NCBI RefSeq assembly: GCF_018139145.2
Contig: NC_059481.1
Span: 2,034,368 to 2,098,367, forward strand
Direction of reading: 5' to 3'
Length of the DNA: 64,000 nt
Source: Gymnogyps californianus
Taxonomy: Eukaryota > Chordata > Aves > Accipitriformes > Cathartidae
Within the stretch, counting starts at the first letter, position 1. Each line of letters starts with the position of its first letter. Of the stretch, positions 1 to 11,200 are shown piece after piece. A model generated the notes under the pieces. It did no database searches, had not been told where the DNA came from, and worked only from the letters and a program-made list of their open reading frames with translations. Position numbers and translations under genes: made by a program.

Positions 1-884
1 AACTACCTGCTATGGCCATTGCTTAATTCAGAGCAGAGGGCAGTGCAGCATATCCTTGAAAAGATCCATACCTGCTACTGAATCCAGAGATATTATTATG
101 ATAAAGATAGGGATTGATTTGTTTTTTTAAATCTTAACAACTGTACAAAACCACTGTATTAAAAATTAGACTGCAAAGTCAAAAGCTTAGGTTATGAAAT
201 AGCAGAACAGAGGTTAGCTGTACATATGTATTATGTTACAGTCATTACTTGATTCAAAACAGTTCTTCCCATAGAATTCACGCTTCATTCAAGATGAGAG
301 GAAGGGCTTGAGGCAGACGTGTGCAGGAAAGAGATTTTCTATGGGAGCTCATTTCTTGCACAATCTGGAAGGTTTGCAATAAAAGAGATAAGGAACTGCA
401 GAATGAGATGTGATGGCTAGGGCAGATGAGCGGTACCCTGGGAATCCCATCTCTGCCAAAAAATTCCTGCAGAGGTGTTAGGCAAATCACTCAATCCAAA
501 ACTGTAATTAGAATAATATTCTTAGGTGAACACTATGTCATTGTTTACAGCTATGATTTTTTTTTTGCTGTAACAACAGATAAACTAACAAACATCAGAG
601 GCTTGGGAAAAGGGTGGGTGGGATTGGCATGCCTATTTCTCAGTCTGGCTGCTCACCAAGCTAGTCTAAGAAATTGTCCAAATCAGAATGTCTCAATCCT
701 CTTAAAGCACCCGTTACTCTTAAAACAGGTAGTCATTATCTCTGTGCCCTTGTCTTCTGGGTCACAGCGATGGCTGATTCCTTAGTAAGCACCCACAGAG
801 GCAGAGCTCTGAACAAAAGGTATGCTGTGTAATGCTACGTACTCCACAAAACAGGTCCTCAAATTGACTACATCAAGTTAGTGA

Positions 885-1022
885 ATGTTTTTGACCTTAA
901 TCTCTATGAGTCTCTGCCACCTCGCTATAAACTGGGGATGACAGTACCAGTTTTCTAGCAAAGGTGTTGGGAAGCGAAATGAACATTTATTGCTATTATA
1001 GTTGAATATTTTATAAGTGCCA
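885..1022 (+). repeat. MIR-like SINE fragment
   Basis: The segment keeps the order of the 3' half of MIR/CORE-SINE consensus sequences. It has a 'tgacctt' box, then 'aactggggatgacagtacc' matching the usual 'aaatggggataatagtacc', then a 'ggtgttggga' block, and it ends near 'ataagtgcc'. Divergence is high, as expected for an old SINE in a bird. The limits are approximate and the call rests on remembered consensus, not an alignment. Confidence 0.5.
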
Positions 1023-4000
1023 AAGAAAAAAAAAGGCCATGAGGAAATTAACCTGTTTTTTCAGAACAGGATCTGAATAAGATATAATAAATATGGTATG
1101 CTATCTTACAAGGAGAGATGGAGAAAACGTTAAATAGTTTTTCACAAAGAACCACTCCTGTGTGCACTGAATGAGGCATGGGCTTCTGTGGAAGAGATAA
1201 CGTGTTCATCTATTGACAGATATTTGTATGAAGGGCCTGAATTAAGTTTATGCAGAAAATCTTAATCATAGCACTTTCTTAAATCTCAGTGCTTGCTTTA
1301 GTTTTTATTTATACTCTTTCATGTCATTTTCTGCACGTGAGCATACATGAAAATACTGTAATATTATATGATTATAGTCTTAAAACATATTATGGTGATA
1401 CACTGAGGTGTTTCATTTACTGAGGCCTTCCTGTTTTCAAATGATGCCTTTTGTAGCATCTGAACATGTCTCATACAAAAAACTACATCCCCACATTGAC
1501 TGTCTAGCATGGGTTTTTTTATCCTCCGCCTCATGACATGGGAACTAGGGCAGGAAGCATGTGACGACTTGCCTAAGGACATGGGAAGTATGGCTGCACT
1601 AGTTTGGTCCCCTTAGTTCATGGTCACAAAACCATGTTTCTTCTCCTGCAGCCTGATTGACAGTCCACTGTAGACAACAGAAATCCAATCTGTGCTGTTC
1701 AGCAGGATTTGGATTATCCCTCATATTATTCCTGTTTGGATCCCCTTGTTCTGCTCCAGCAAAACTGCCCTGGGATTTGGCAGGAAAATTGTCTGCAGTA
1801 AAGACAGCAAGATCTGACTTCAGGAAAGCATCTCCCCTTCCTCAGCTAGCAGCGTGCCCACACTATTTTGAGGCAACTGCCATCAGCGTGAACAAGAAAA
1901 GAAGATAGTCAAGTCTATGAGCTGCCTACCAATAAACCTATGCCTGATTTGCACTTTGTGTTTCTTTCTAATGACAGGTACAGGTTCTGCTACTAATGCA
2001 ACTGTTTCCCCGACCTTTCCCTCTAAGCAGAGGTTTCACTGAACCAGAATTTCAATTTGCTGTACATAAGGCTCACACAATGGGCAGCTTTCATTTTACT
2101 TTGCTATGAGCAGTGGGCAGGTCACAAGATCAGAGTTTGCCATTGTGGGCGGCTTCTGAATGTGGATAGGCACGAAGCGAGGCCGGCACAAGAAGCAGCA
2201 TTCTGGGCAGCAGGTAAAGAAAAGGGCATTATTGTGTGAGAGCAGGGAGAGCAACACCCACCTAAGTGAACTGCCAAAGTCAGCGAGCAGTGCTGTATGC
2301 TTCACAAATTGTTTACCCTTCTAACAAAATAGTGAAAAGCTGACGAATGAAAACAATCTCCACAGACAGAGCAGCACTCTGTGAGGCACTCTGGAAATCA
2401 GTTCTGCTCAGGAGAGTGGAAAAGGTAAACACACATCCTTCCCATTTTTGCTCAATCCCACCAGTGGTATTGGGTTCAGTATTTACTACTATAATTAGTA
2501 AATCCCACTGATTCCCCATAAGAAGGCAGTCTGAATGACACTGCTTAGAGGTCTGGAGCGGCATGAAGGGGAGCAAATGATTTTGTTCTTCAGGAATTCC
2601 CCTACCTTATACATTGCACCTGAGCATCTATTTCTTTTGGTGCCACAGAAATCTCCCCAGGTTCCCAAGCAGATAAGGGGCTCTGGCAGAGGAAGCAAAT
2701 GAAAAAGAAAGGATCTGTTTGCAGACAAGTATTACAAGTAAGGGAGAACAGTGAAAAGAAAAATTCTAAAATCTGAAGTTGGGACTGTTACTGAGTGGAA
2801 TATTTTCCATTGTTTTCAAGGAGGCAGCAGCTTCTCTTTTCTGTGAAGAAGTTAATAGATTACTGGGCAGTGAATAATGTGCAGTTCTATTTACATCCAC
2901 TGTTTGGACTATTTTCGTCCTTCAGATAGCGTATCTGTTCTCAGGCCTTTCTAAAAGCAGCATGCTACACTTCTTTGCAAGCAATTCTGGATAGCAGCTA
3001 CAACCAATATGCTTCAGTCAGCTACAAACTACATAGATCATTGTTTGTCTGGAATTTTTTTATTAAACCAATTGTACTGGATCAATGCTTCCTCTAAGCA
3101 ATAAATTACAATTCTATCTACCCAGTGAAAAAGCTTTCAAAGTCACAGATAAATCTTGATCTAGGAAATACAGTTTGGCTCTGCACCGATGTGCGATCAA
3201 CCACAGATGCAAATAAGCTCAAGCCGCTAGCACATACATCTGCACCTCAGAATAGGAGCTAGTATTCTTACTTTCATTAGAAATTGCTAAGATACCTTTT
3301 AAGTGCTTCTAGAACTAGTCCACTGCATTAGTCATGAGTACTCAGGGGCACTGAGTTTGGTTTTTATAAAGGTCATTTGGTGTCTTTTCCCCTCACAATG
3401 GACTAAAAGCAGAAATCAACAGAGCCTTAATTTGCTTTACTCTTGGAGGGTCATAGATTTGCCACTGGAATCAGCCATATTAGATGCTAAAATGATAATT
3501 TAATGAGACTATGATGAAAGCCTCTGTTCTATTCTAAAACAGGAACTCCTCTCGCATAGCACAAAGGAGAAGCAACGCCATGAAGTCAGAGGAATTACAC
3601 CAACGTCATTTCACAGCAGAATCAAGCTCCAGTAAATAGGGCTGGAGTGTTCCATTCAAAACTTCACATCTCATGCTGTACTGAGACAGGAGTCATGAGG
3701 TCTGGAGCTCTACCAAAATGCCTGGAGATGCACCTCGCTCTCAGAGGGGAAACTGGTTTCTCCAAAAAGACAGAAAACAAGATCTGGGTCTAAATATTTA
3801 CTGACTTGAAACTTGTACACCAAATGCCGCCGCACACCTTTGGTGACAGCAAAGTGCAAGGATAATGGAGACTCATGCCTCTTACAAGATCCTAACGCTC
3901 CAGAATCTGCACCCATCTATAACAAGGAGCAATCACGCATTGCACTGCGTAATTTGCAAAGCAGAAAATAGAGTCCTTTGGGTCAAGGATATAGCTCTTG

Positions 4001-6657
4001 CAAATATTTTAACAATATCTGCTCTTTGGTGCAATCTGCTGCATTTCAGAGGTCAACAAATGTTATTCATATTCATGGGAGTTTTTTCTAAGACAGATGC
4101 TTTAGTAGCATTCAGAGAAGGAGGGAATACAAAACCCGAACAGAATCTGGGAAAGCTCCCACTCTTCTCCTTCAAGGCAGCCATTGTTCATAGGTCATTT
4201 TTCATGGAAGCCAACGCATTTTCTCTAAGTGGCATTCATATTCAGATATGCTGCAGGTGACCTAGAAACAGGGGTGAGCAAAGTTCCCCAGAAAATATAC
4301 ATACTGACCATACAGTAGTGCATCCAGCTCCTCCTGGTCTCTTCAGATGTCTCTCTGTACAATCAGTACCACTGCCCCATCTGATGTTGATATATAATAG
4401 CAGGGAGAAAGCACATATTTGTGTGCTAGGCTTCTAGCATCAATTTAGAAGAAACACAAAGCAGCAAGATATCAGCCTACCTGGAATCTGACACCAAGCA
4501 GAGAGCATCTTGCACCAGGGTACAGAAATCCAACTCACTGTGCTTTCTCTGCACAAATGCAAACCTACGTCTGGGCAGGATTTTATTATTAATACTAACG
4601 AGTCATACATGCATTCATATATATCTGCATGCATACGAACATCTCAGTGTTAGCAGACTCAGTGCGATCATCTGGCTTGGGAGAGTCTAAGCTTGCCTGC
4701 GTATTTCATTCCTTTGTGTAAGGCTAGGAGTGGCCCTATAGCCAAGTACCTCAGAAATAAAAACTTACCTCACAATTTACTGTGCTGTTTTAAGGAATAA
4801 GCACTGGTTCACTAGGAATCTTAAAAAAATAAACTCTTAGGACCGTCTCACCTTGGGCAAGGTGGTTAACTCAGCTACTGCTACAATTCTTTTACTGAAG
4901 TTTGCCAGTCTGGTTCTATGCTGAACATGTAGTCATAAAGATGGAAGGGAATAAATCCACTATACAGATACATAAAAGATATGCAAACTGAATGCTACTT
5001 TTGCATAAATCCAAATACAATCCAGAGACTAAATCAAAAATTCCTTGAGGGTGTGACACACAGAGAACACCTTGCTAGAATAACCCAAGAAAGCACAGTA
5101 GTTAGTTTTTAACTCCAGACTTGTGGCAAATAATACAAAGATTTATAGCTAAGAATATGAAATCGGTTTTGTTCTTTTTAAAGCTAATCACTCTCACATT
5201 TCACTGTGTTTGTGAGGTGTTACTTGATCAGTCACAACTGGGAGCCAATTTTATACTCTTTCCAGTCTGGGTTTGAATAAGATTGTACTTGCAAGGGCTA
5301 CGTATCATGATGTAGCTACTGGAAACCCTCATATGCTCGGTCAGCTGTGCGCTTGAGACACTTGAATGCACTGAATTTAAATGACAGTTCAGTCTTCCAA
5401 TTCACGTAGCCTTCTAATAACATTTGTTAATCCAAGCAAATATCAAGGAATCTGTTCAGTGCCAGTGCTGAATCTTCTAAGCATGTGGACTGCTTGCTAA
5501 ATCCCTAAAAGGTAGTGTCAAGAGGTTTCTGTTGTTTCTGTCTTTGGGCACCCAAATCCACCCTGGAACTCCTTCCTGCAATTATCTTGCTAACTGTATT
5601 TTAGGGAATAATGCAAGGTTTCTTGAAGAGTCCAAGAATTCAATAAAATCATGTAGTTTGATAGATATGTGTTTGAATAATGTTCTTCTACTGTGTGCTT
5701 TTAAATGTGAGATGTAAGCAAGTTGTAATTAAAGTTGAAGCAATAAACCTTAGCCATTGATTGCACTAAGTAATTAATTATTGATTGCAGTACTTTACAT
5801 ACATATTGCAGAGGACAATTCATCTGTGCAGTAGACAATACTTTACTCAGAAATACCCAAACACAACCCCTCTGCTATACAGAACTATCCAAAAATTGGC
5901 TCTAGGGTTTACAAGTTAATTTCCTTATTAACCTTCATGGAAATGTTGCTGTCTGAGTGAAAGAAAGCCATTACTTTCATAAAGACAATGTTAACTATTC
6001 ACTATCCAAATTAATTTTGCAAATAAGGATCCACAGATGCAAAAGAGAAAATCTTTCTTTGTAAGACTCTGAAGGTATTAAGTTCCTTCTTAATGAATGC
6101 TGCCATCCCCTGCACATAACCAATTCCCGACAAGCGATGCTGCAGTAAGAAGCCGTACAGAACAGCAACAGTAGCAACATCCTTCCCTAACTCTTGGGCA
6201 AGGAGAAAGGAGGGGACTTCGAGGTACGAAAATGGGAACTGCAACATTCATCAGGCAGATCATATGTTCTGAACTGGACATGTAGGACTAGTTCAACAGC
6301 AGACACCATGCTTTTAGTCTAGAGTTGTGCATCAGGTGGGAACATTTTTACCCATTTACACTGAACTTATGGAGAGGCTTTCCCTTACAAAAAGCCAAAG
6401 TGAAAGACATTTGTAGGTTTAAAAACACAACTTAAAATTAATAATATTGTGGGGACACTAAAATTAAGCTTAAATATAAATGAAACCTGCAGATTGTTTG
6501 ACTGGAGCAGATCTTGGATGCGTTCTCCAGCTCCTCTGACTAGGAAATAAGGAAAGTTATGTCTGGGTGCGTGCGCTGTGCGGAAAGGTCTGAGCTGGAC
6601 ACTGTAGGGGAAGGGGCAGGCCAGCTAGTTTTGAGTGGGCCAGGAGGGGGGGATTGT

Positions 6658-6659
6658 AC
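6658..6659 (-). other. HCN4: HCN4 exon 1 splice donor
   Basis: On the minus strand the exon ends in CAG and the intron begins GTACAA. The break falls after two bases of an arginine codon, right after the conserved residues HPYSDF. This is where HCN channel genes have their first coding intron. Translation past this point loses all similarity to HCN channels. Confidence 0.9.
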
Positions 6660-7363
6660 CTGAAGTCGCTGTAGGGATGGATGATCCAGAACCCGGCAGA
6701 CTTAACCCTTTCCTGCTCCCTCTCCACGGCCTTCTGGCTGCCAAACATCCTCAAGGAGAATTTGTTGACCCCCGGCTGGAGCATGGCCCCAAACTGCCTC
6801 TGCATGAAACCGGCTTGGCCCAGCCTCTGCTCCTCATCTGGGGTGATCTGGTCGCACCCTCCACCTCCTTCCACTTTGATAGAGGTAGAGGAGCAAGCCC
6901 GGGGGGGCTGCTGCTGGGGCTCCGGGGGGGACGCTGGTGGTGGAGGTGCTGGCAGTCCCTGCTCCAGCTCCCCACTGCCGGGAGGGCTCTTGTCCTCACT
7001 GGGGGAGGCTGGCTCCCCTTCGCCGCCGATCAGCCTCTTCTCCTCGGCCGCATCGTGGAGGTGCCTGCTGGTCAGTGAGGACAGGCTCCCTTTGAAGCGG
7101 CGGCAGTCCCCGTTGGTGCTGGTCTTGGCACCCTTGCTGCCTGCATCCGTCTCCAGGAGGCCGGGGTCTCCCCCTCTGCCGGGGTCTCCCCCGAGTGCCC
7201 GGGTGCTCCCAGCAGAGGGAGAAGGCAGTGGCTTCAGCCTGATGCTTTTCCTCCGGGTGTCCTTGTCGCTGTCTTCCTCCTCGTCCATGATCGACGCCTT
7301 GGGTCCTATCTGCTGGGGCAGGCTGTAGAGCCTCTTGCGCATGGAGGGGGGCAGCTTGTCCAT
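6660..7363 (-). CDS. HCN4: HCN4 pacemaker channel, coding exon 1
   Basis: This is the first coding exon of the hyperpolarisation-activated, cyclic-nucleotide-gated channel HCN4, which carries the If/Ih current in sinoatrial and thalamic cells. It encodes 234 residues plus two bases of R235. The start [18 protein letters not shown] is the HCN4-specific N-terminus, not that of HCN1-3. Residues 27-40 are acidic/basic (MDEEED...RRKS), and 80-90 hold STNGDCRRF, also typical of HCN4. Residues 115-170 are low-complexity Pro/Ser/Glu. Residues 184-235 form the conserved HCN domain ([38 protein letters not shown]) that packs against the voltage sensor. The ATG at 7363 fits the family; the in-frame TTG two codons upstream does not. 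Human exon 1 is slightly longer, mainly in the disordered part. Transmembrane, pore and CNBD exons lie off the left edge. The identification is firm. Confidence 0.96.
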
Positions 7364-7370
7364 GGCCAAT

Positions 7371-7402
7371 GCTGCTGCTGCTGCTACTGCTGCTGCTGCT
7401 CA
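7371..7402 (-). repeat. HCN4: CAG/CTG triplet tract in HCN4 5' leader
   Basis: Ten to eleven GCT units on the plus strand (one interrupted as GCTACT) read as CAG repeats on the HCN4 strand. The tract lies immediately upstream of the start codon at 7363. In the HCN4 frame it would read as alanine codons if translation started further upstream. Confidence 0.9.
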
Positions 7403-7760
7403 GTTAGAGGGAGAGACCCCCCCCGCTCTGCCCAAGGAGGGGAACCGTCACTGCCCCCAGGCCCCTGCCCCCAGCTCAAGGGGCAGAAGGGACCAGAGAC
7501 TGGCGTGTCATCTCCTTACCAGACTGTGGCATCCACAGGCTCTGCATCAAAACACAGGCTCTGCATCCAGAAGGGAAGGAAAAAAAAAGAGGGAAGGCAA
7601 AAAAGCCCCCCTCTTTCCTCCGTTGTCCCGATTTGGCTACTTGCTGCTTGTCTCCCCTTGGTGAGTGTTACTGCAATCCCTGTCTGCTCAGATCCAGAGC
7701 ACTGGGCAAGAAGTCTAGAGGAGAGCCACACACTTCTGGCTGGAAGGCGAGGGAGGGCGG

Positions 7761-7775
7761 CAGCAGCAGCAGCAG
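7761..7775 (+). repeat. Short CAG triplet tract
   Basis: Five uninterrupted CAG units on the plus strand lie about 400 bases upstream of the HCN4 start. It is the second of three triplet tracts in this promoter region. Confidence 0.85.
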
Positions 7776-8124
7776 CCGCCTTGCCATGTTGGCTTCGAGA
7801 TGCAAATGTGCTGTGTCTCCCGGCGGGCAGACATCATCCGGAAAGCGAAGCTCAAGCCCGGGTGCCTCAAACTCCTCAACCTGCCGGCCAATAACACAAT
7901 GAACTGCAACCTGCAGCAGCCACTGCTTGCTTACATCACTGTCATCACTTATTCCTCATGCAGCCCCTGCTCCTGGGAATATTCATGAAGCGATCCCATT
8001 CTATTGGGTTGCCATAGGAGCGACTACTGCACACAGGCTCTGCCTACCTGAGCCGGCACCCGGGCTTCTTAAAAGGGCAACGCCTGGCTGCCAAGGGTGT
8101 GTGTGGCTGAACGGGCGCCGCAAC

Positions 8125-8148
8125 GCTGCTGCTGCTGCTGCCGCTGCC
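8125..8148 (+). repeat. GCT/GCC triplet tract
   Basis: About five GCT units followed by GCC and GCT units, upstream of the HCN4 leader. It is the third triplet tract within 800 bases. Confidence 0.85.
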
Positions 8149-8289
8149 GGGCTGCAAGGACCGCATCGCCCTGGCGCTGCAGAACTCCTGCCGCTGAGCA
8201 AAAGTCACCCGCGGCTCGGCTTTAGCTGACAGTGCCAGCCTTAATGTCATCCTTGGTTTAACGGCAAAAATTACCGGGCGGCCGTGAAT

Positions 8290-8299
8290 TTAAAAATAG
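8290..8299. promoter_or_regulatory. MEF2 consensus site upstream of HCN4
   Basis: TTAAAAATAG fits the MEF2 consensus YTAWWWWTAR at every position. It lies at the distal edge of the CpG island, about 930 bases upstream of the HCN4 start codon. MEF2 factors are active in heart muscle and have been linked to HCN4 expression, so the site is plausible. A single 10-base match can also arise by chance in AT-rich DNA. Confidence 0.4.
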
Positions 8300-11200
8300 C
8301 AGCATCATAAACATTAAAAAAAAATAGGAGCAAGAAGATTCCTTTTTCTCTTAGATGCTGACGATCCTTTCTCCTTCTGGAGTTGTGGCTGCTTTGTTGC
8401 AGGTTTGCTTGTGAAGACACAGGGGGTTTTGTGGGAAGGGGCACATCCAAATCTAAAGGAAAAACAGCAGTTCACCTTGAAAATCTCACTTGCATGCAAA
8501 GCAGGGGCGTGGGGAGTGCCTGTCTTTTCTAGCAGAAGTTTGCCTGCTGGGAAACCCGTTGTGTTTTGTACCTGTCTGCAAACTACCGAAGGTCTGGAAG
8601 GTTTCTTTTTCCTTCGCTGTCTTGCTTCCCCGTTAGACATACAAAACGTTACTATTTCTCCCCTGCGGGGTTGGATCTGTAGAAGTCATTCAAAAAAAAG
8701 CAAGCTGCATCTCAAAGAGCTCCCCTACTGGACTGGGGAGGCTGGACTGGGATGGCGAAGGAGTGTGTGGGATTGCGTGGGCTCTCCCTACGACATGGGG
8801 AAACCCACTTCCCAGTGGGCACCTGAGTCAGCACTTTTTGCGGCTCACCCTCGACTAGCGTGTCTCCCGGGAGGTTGGTCCTCGGAAAATCACAGCTCCA
8901 GATGGGAATCCTTCTTCCTTTCACTGCTCGCTACAATGCACCTCGTATAACAGAGGCCAAAGCAGTGGGGAAAAAAGGCTAAAATCAGGCATTTCCCCAT
9001 CTTTTGTTCTTTGAGAGGTTTTTTGGAGAAAAGGAGGAAAAGAGGTGGCAATCAGTCCTGCCCTGTGCTTTTTTGGGAATGGCTGTTTATGCTGTTATGT
9101 TTAAGAAGCTCTTAGACTGATAAACTGGTTCAAATTATTTCCTAGTGTAAAGCCTTTGAAACCAGTGGAGTTAAATTAAGAATCTGTTTAGCCATATGAG
9201 AGACTGTTTGCATATATTTTCGCATAGATTCAATATCTGAGGCTTTCTAGAATGTTTGTTATTTTATACATTTAAAATCATACCTCCTAGGAAAAGGAAA
9301 CCACGTGAACTGTGCAGACAGGCAGGGAGGCTAAACACAGGCAACGAATGCCCACTGCAAGCAGCGAGGAAATCCTCACCTGATCGCTGCGCTTCTGCTT
9401 TCATAAGCAAATATTCACCTTTTCCCTTCCAGGAGTCACCTGTCACTCGCCTAAGGTAACTCTGCCATTTAAAGCAGCAAGATGTTACTTAAGCTCTTAC
9501 TTCAAGGAAATGCAGCCATCAGCAGTGACTTCACCATACACACAGACAGCACATGCCTCCTCATCTTTGTTTGCCTGCTCTCTCGCTTGCTCTCTTGAAT
9601 CCTTTCTCTGAAGCATTCACCTGCTCCTCTTCTCCTCCCACCTCCTGGCACAACCTAGACTGGCTGTGACTCATTTGAAATACTCTACAGTGAAGCTACC
9701 TAGTGCAAATATTATTTAATATTATTATTTTCATCACAATTTCTGGTAGAACAAGCTTTTCAGGGGAAATAAATCTCGATTTTCAAATCCTCCTGTAGAT
9801 CAGGTAATGTGAACTAAGCCAGTGATAGCATTAAAGGTCTTTTTCCTCTTCTTCCCTCCTCCAGGCACTAGGGATGCTGAGGTGTAAGCACTTCTGTGCC
9901 TAAGCTGCAATCAACTGCCTTCCAAAAGGATGTGTTTTGATTAATGAGGTGCATAACATCTGAAACTGATGCAGCTTCTTAAACACAGTCCCTAATGCTC
10001 CCAGAGTATGACAGAGCAATAAAGGACATGCTCAAGGAATCAAGCTGTTCGTCCTCTTTCAGCTATAGGTATTCTAGCCGGCTCTCAGAAAATACCTACA
10101 CTCTTTATTTCCTGGCCTTTCTGGGATTATTCTCTGAGTGCTGCCTTATTTGGTGACACAAATAAGATTCTCTTACAGCCCTGAAGTGGGGAAAGAATAC
10201 AACAGAGCATGCAAGCAGCAGAATGCTCCTTTATCACTTCTGAAGCTAGGAAAGAAAATTATCAGGTGCAAAGACTGAGTCAGGCTGACTGGCACACTGC
10301 TGCACAATTACAGAAGCATGCAGATATCCCTGTGCCCAGAATTCTGGCCAGCACTTCCCAGCCACCAGTGTCCAGTCTATATACGATGCATATGATTCCT
10401 CAGATACAGAGAAGTTTTTTTGGGGGGACCACATTTCTTAACCTTTACATCTACGTATAAAGCATTAAGCTTCACTTCAGTATCACACCTGCTTTGAAGC
10501 AATTTTTCAAGCACATCATTTTAGCAAATACTATAGTTCCATTTGGGGGGGGGGAATGCTTAACCTGAAATAAGAGCCTAAGTGCTGTATCGAATCTAGG
10601 CCTTGTCGAGCAGATAGCCCAAAGCAGGTAGCCCAAAGTGCTAAAAACCAGAACGTGCATTCTTGTGTAGCTCTGTCTCCAAGTGTGGGTTCCTAAATAC
10701 TTCTAAAAACTTGGCTCCAGGAGTTACAGGTACCAAACTCAGAGGAAGTTTTAAAGTCCTTAAAACGTAATGACAATTTTGTGTCTAGAGAACTTCAAAG
10801 TAATGATATTTTATTTGAGAGCCTTCCAAGAACTAAGTGCAGGAGGCTGGGAATTATCCTTGTCTAATGGTATGAAACTACTGTCATGGACATTATTTAT
10901 TGTCGGCATTATGGCAGTGCTTTCCATGTCAGCAAATGGACCTTTACAGGCACATTTTTAGAATATTTCAGAAAAGCTAGGACTGTTGTAGGATTAAGTC
11001 TTGCCAATCATTGGCTGCCCAGTACATTCAAAGTTGGTATAGAGAACCCACCTGCCAGGAAAAGGGAGAACTGTTTTTGAGGGAAATGTTCTCCTTTTTA
11101 ACAGTATTTGCCAGATACTCCTCCAAGACTTGGCATAGATACAAAGGGAATGGATTTAGCAGGGAGAACGCAGGTGAAGCAGCCAAAGATTCATTTGTTT

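Larger units (their letters stand above)
1..6659 (-). other. HCN4: HCN4 intron 1, 5' part (partial)
   Basis: This non-coding stretch lies directly downstream of HCN4 exon 1 on the minus strand and begins with the splice donor at 6659-6658. It continues off the left edge of the window. Reading frames are short and broken, base composition is AT-rich and CpG is scarce. The only repeat I can recognise is a MIR-like fragment near 885-1022. Exon 2, which would begin with the first transmembrane segment of the channel, is not in the window. Confidence 0.8.
6640..8290. promoter_or_regulatory. HCN4: CpG-rich island over HCN4 promoter and exon 1
   Basis: GC and CpG density rise sharply here compared with the AT-rich flanks, covering exon 1, its 5' UTR and several hundred bases upstream. 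No TATA box is obvious at a suitable distance. CCAAT-type boxes occur at 7888-7892 (CCAAT on plus) and 8003-8007 (ATTGG on plus, so CCAAT in the direction of HCN4). The transcription start cannot be fixed from sequence alone. The extent was judged by eye. Confidence 0.7.

Noticed and set aside
6557..6659. HCN4 frame continuing past the donor
   Set aside because: The extra residues bear no resemblance to HCN channels, and a good GT donor lies exactly at the family's exon 1 boundary.
6635..7328. Plus-strand frames of 147 and 215 codons opposite HCN4 exon 1
   Set aside because: They are antisense shadows of the GC-rich HCN4 exon, with composition driven by its Pro/Gly codons.
7364..7369. Upstream TTG as the HCN4 start
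   Set aside because: HCN4 proteins start with MDKLPPS, which fits the ATG at 7363 exactly. TTG initiation is not expected here.
7405..7902. Several plus-strand frames in the HCN4 promoter
   Set aside because: They overlap the CpG-rich leader and triplet tracts and show only low-complexity translation.
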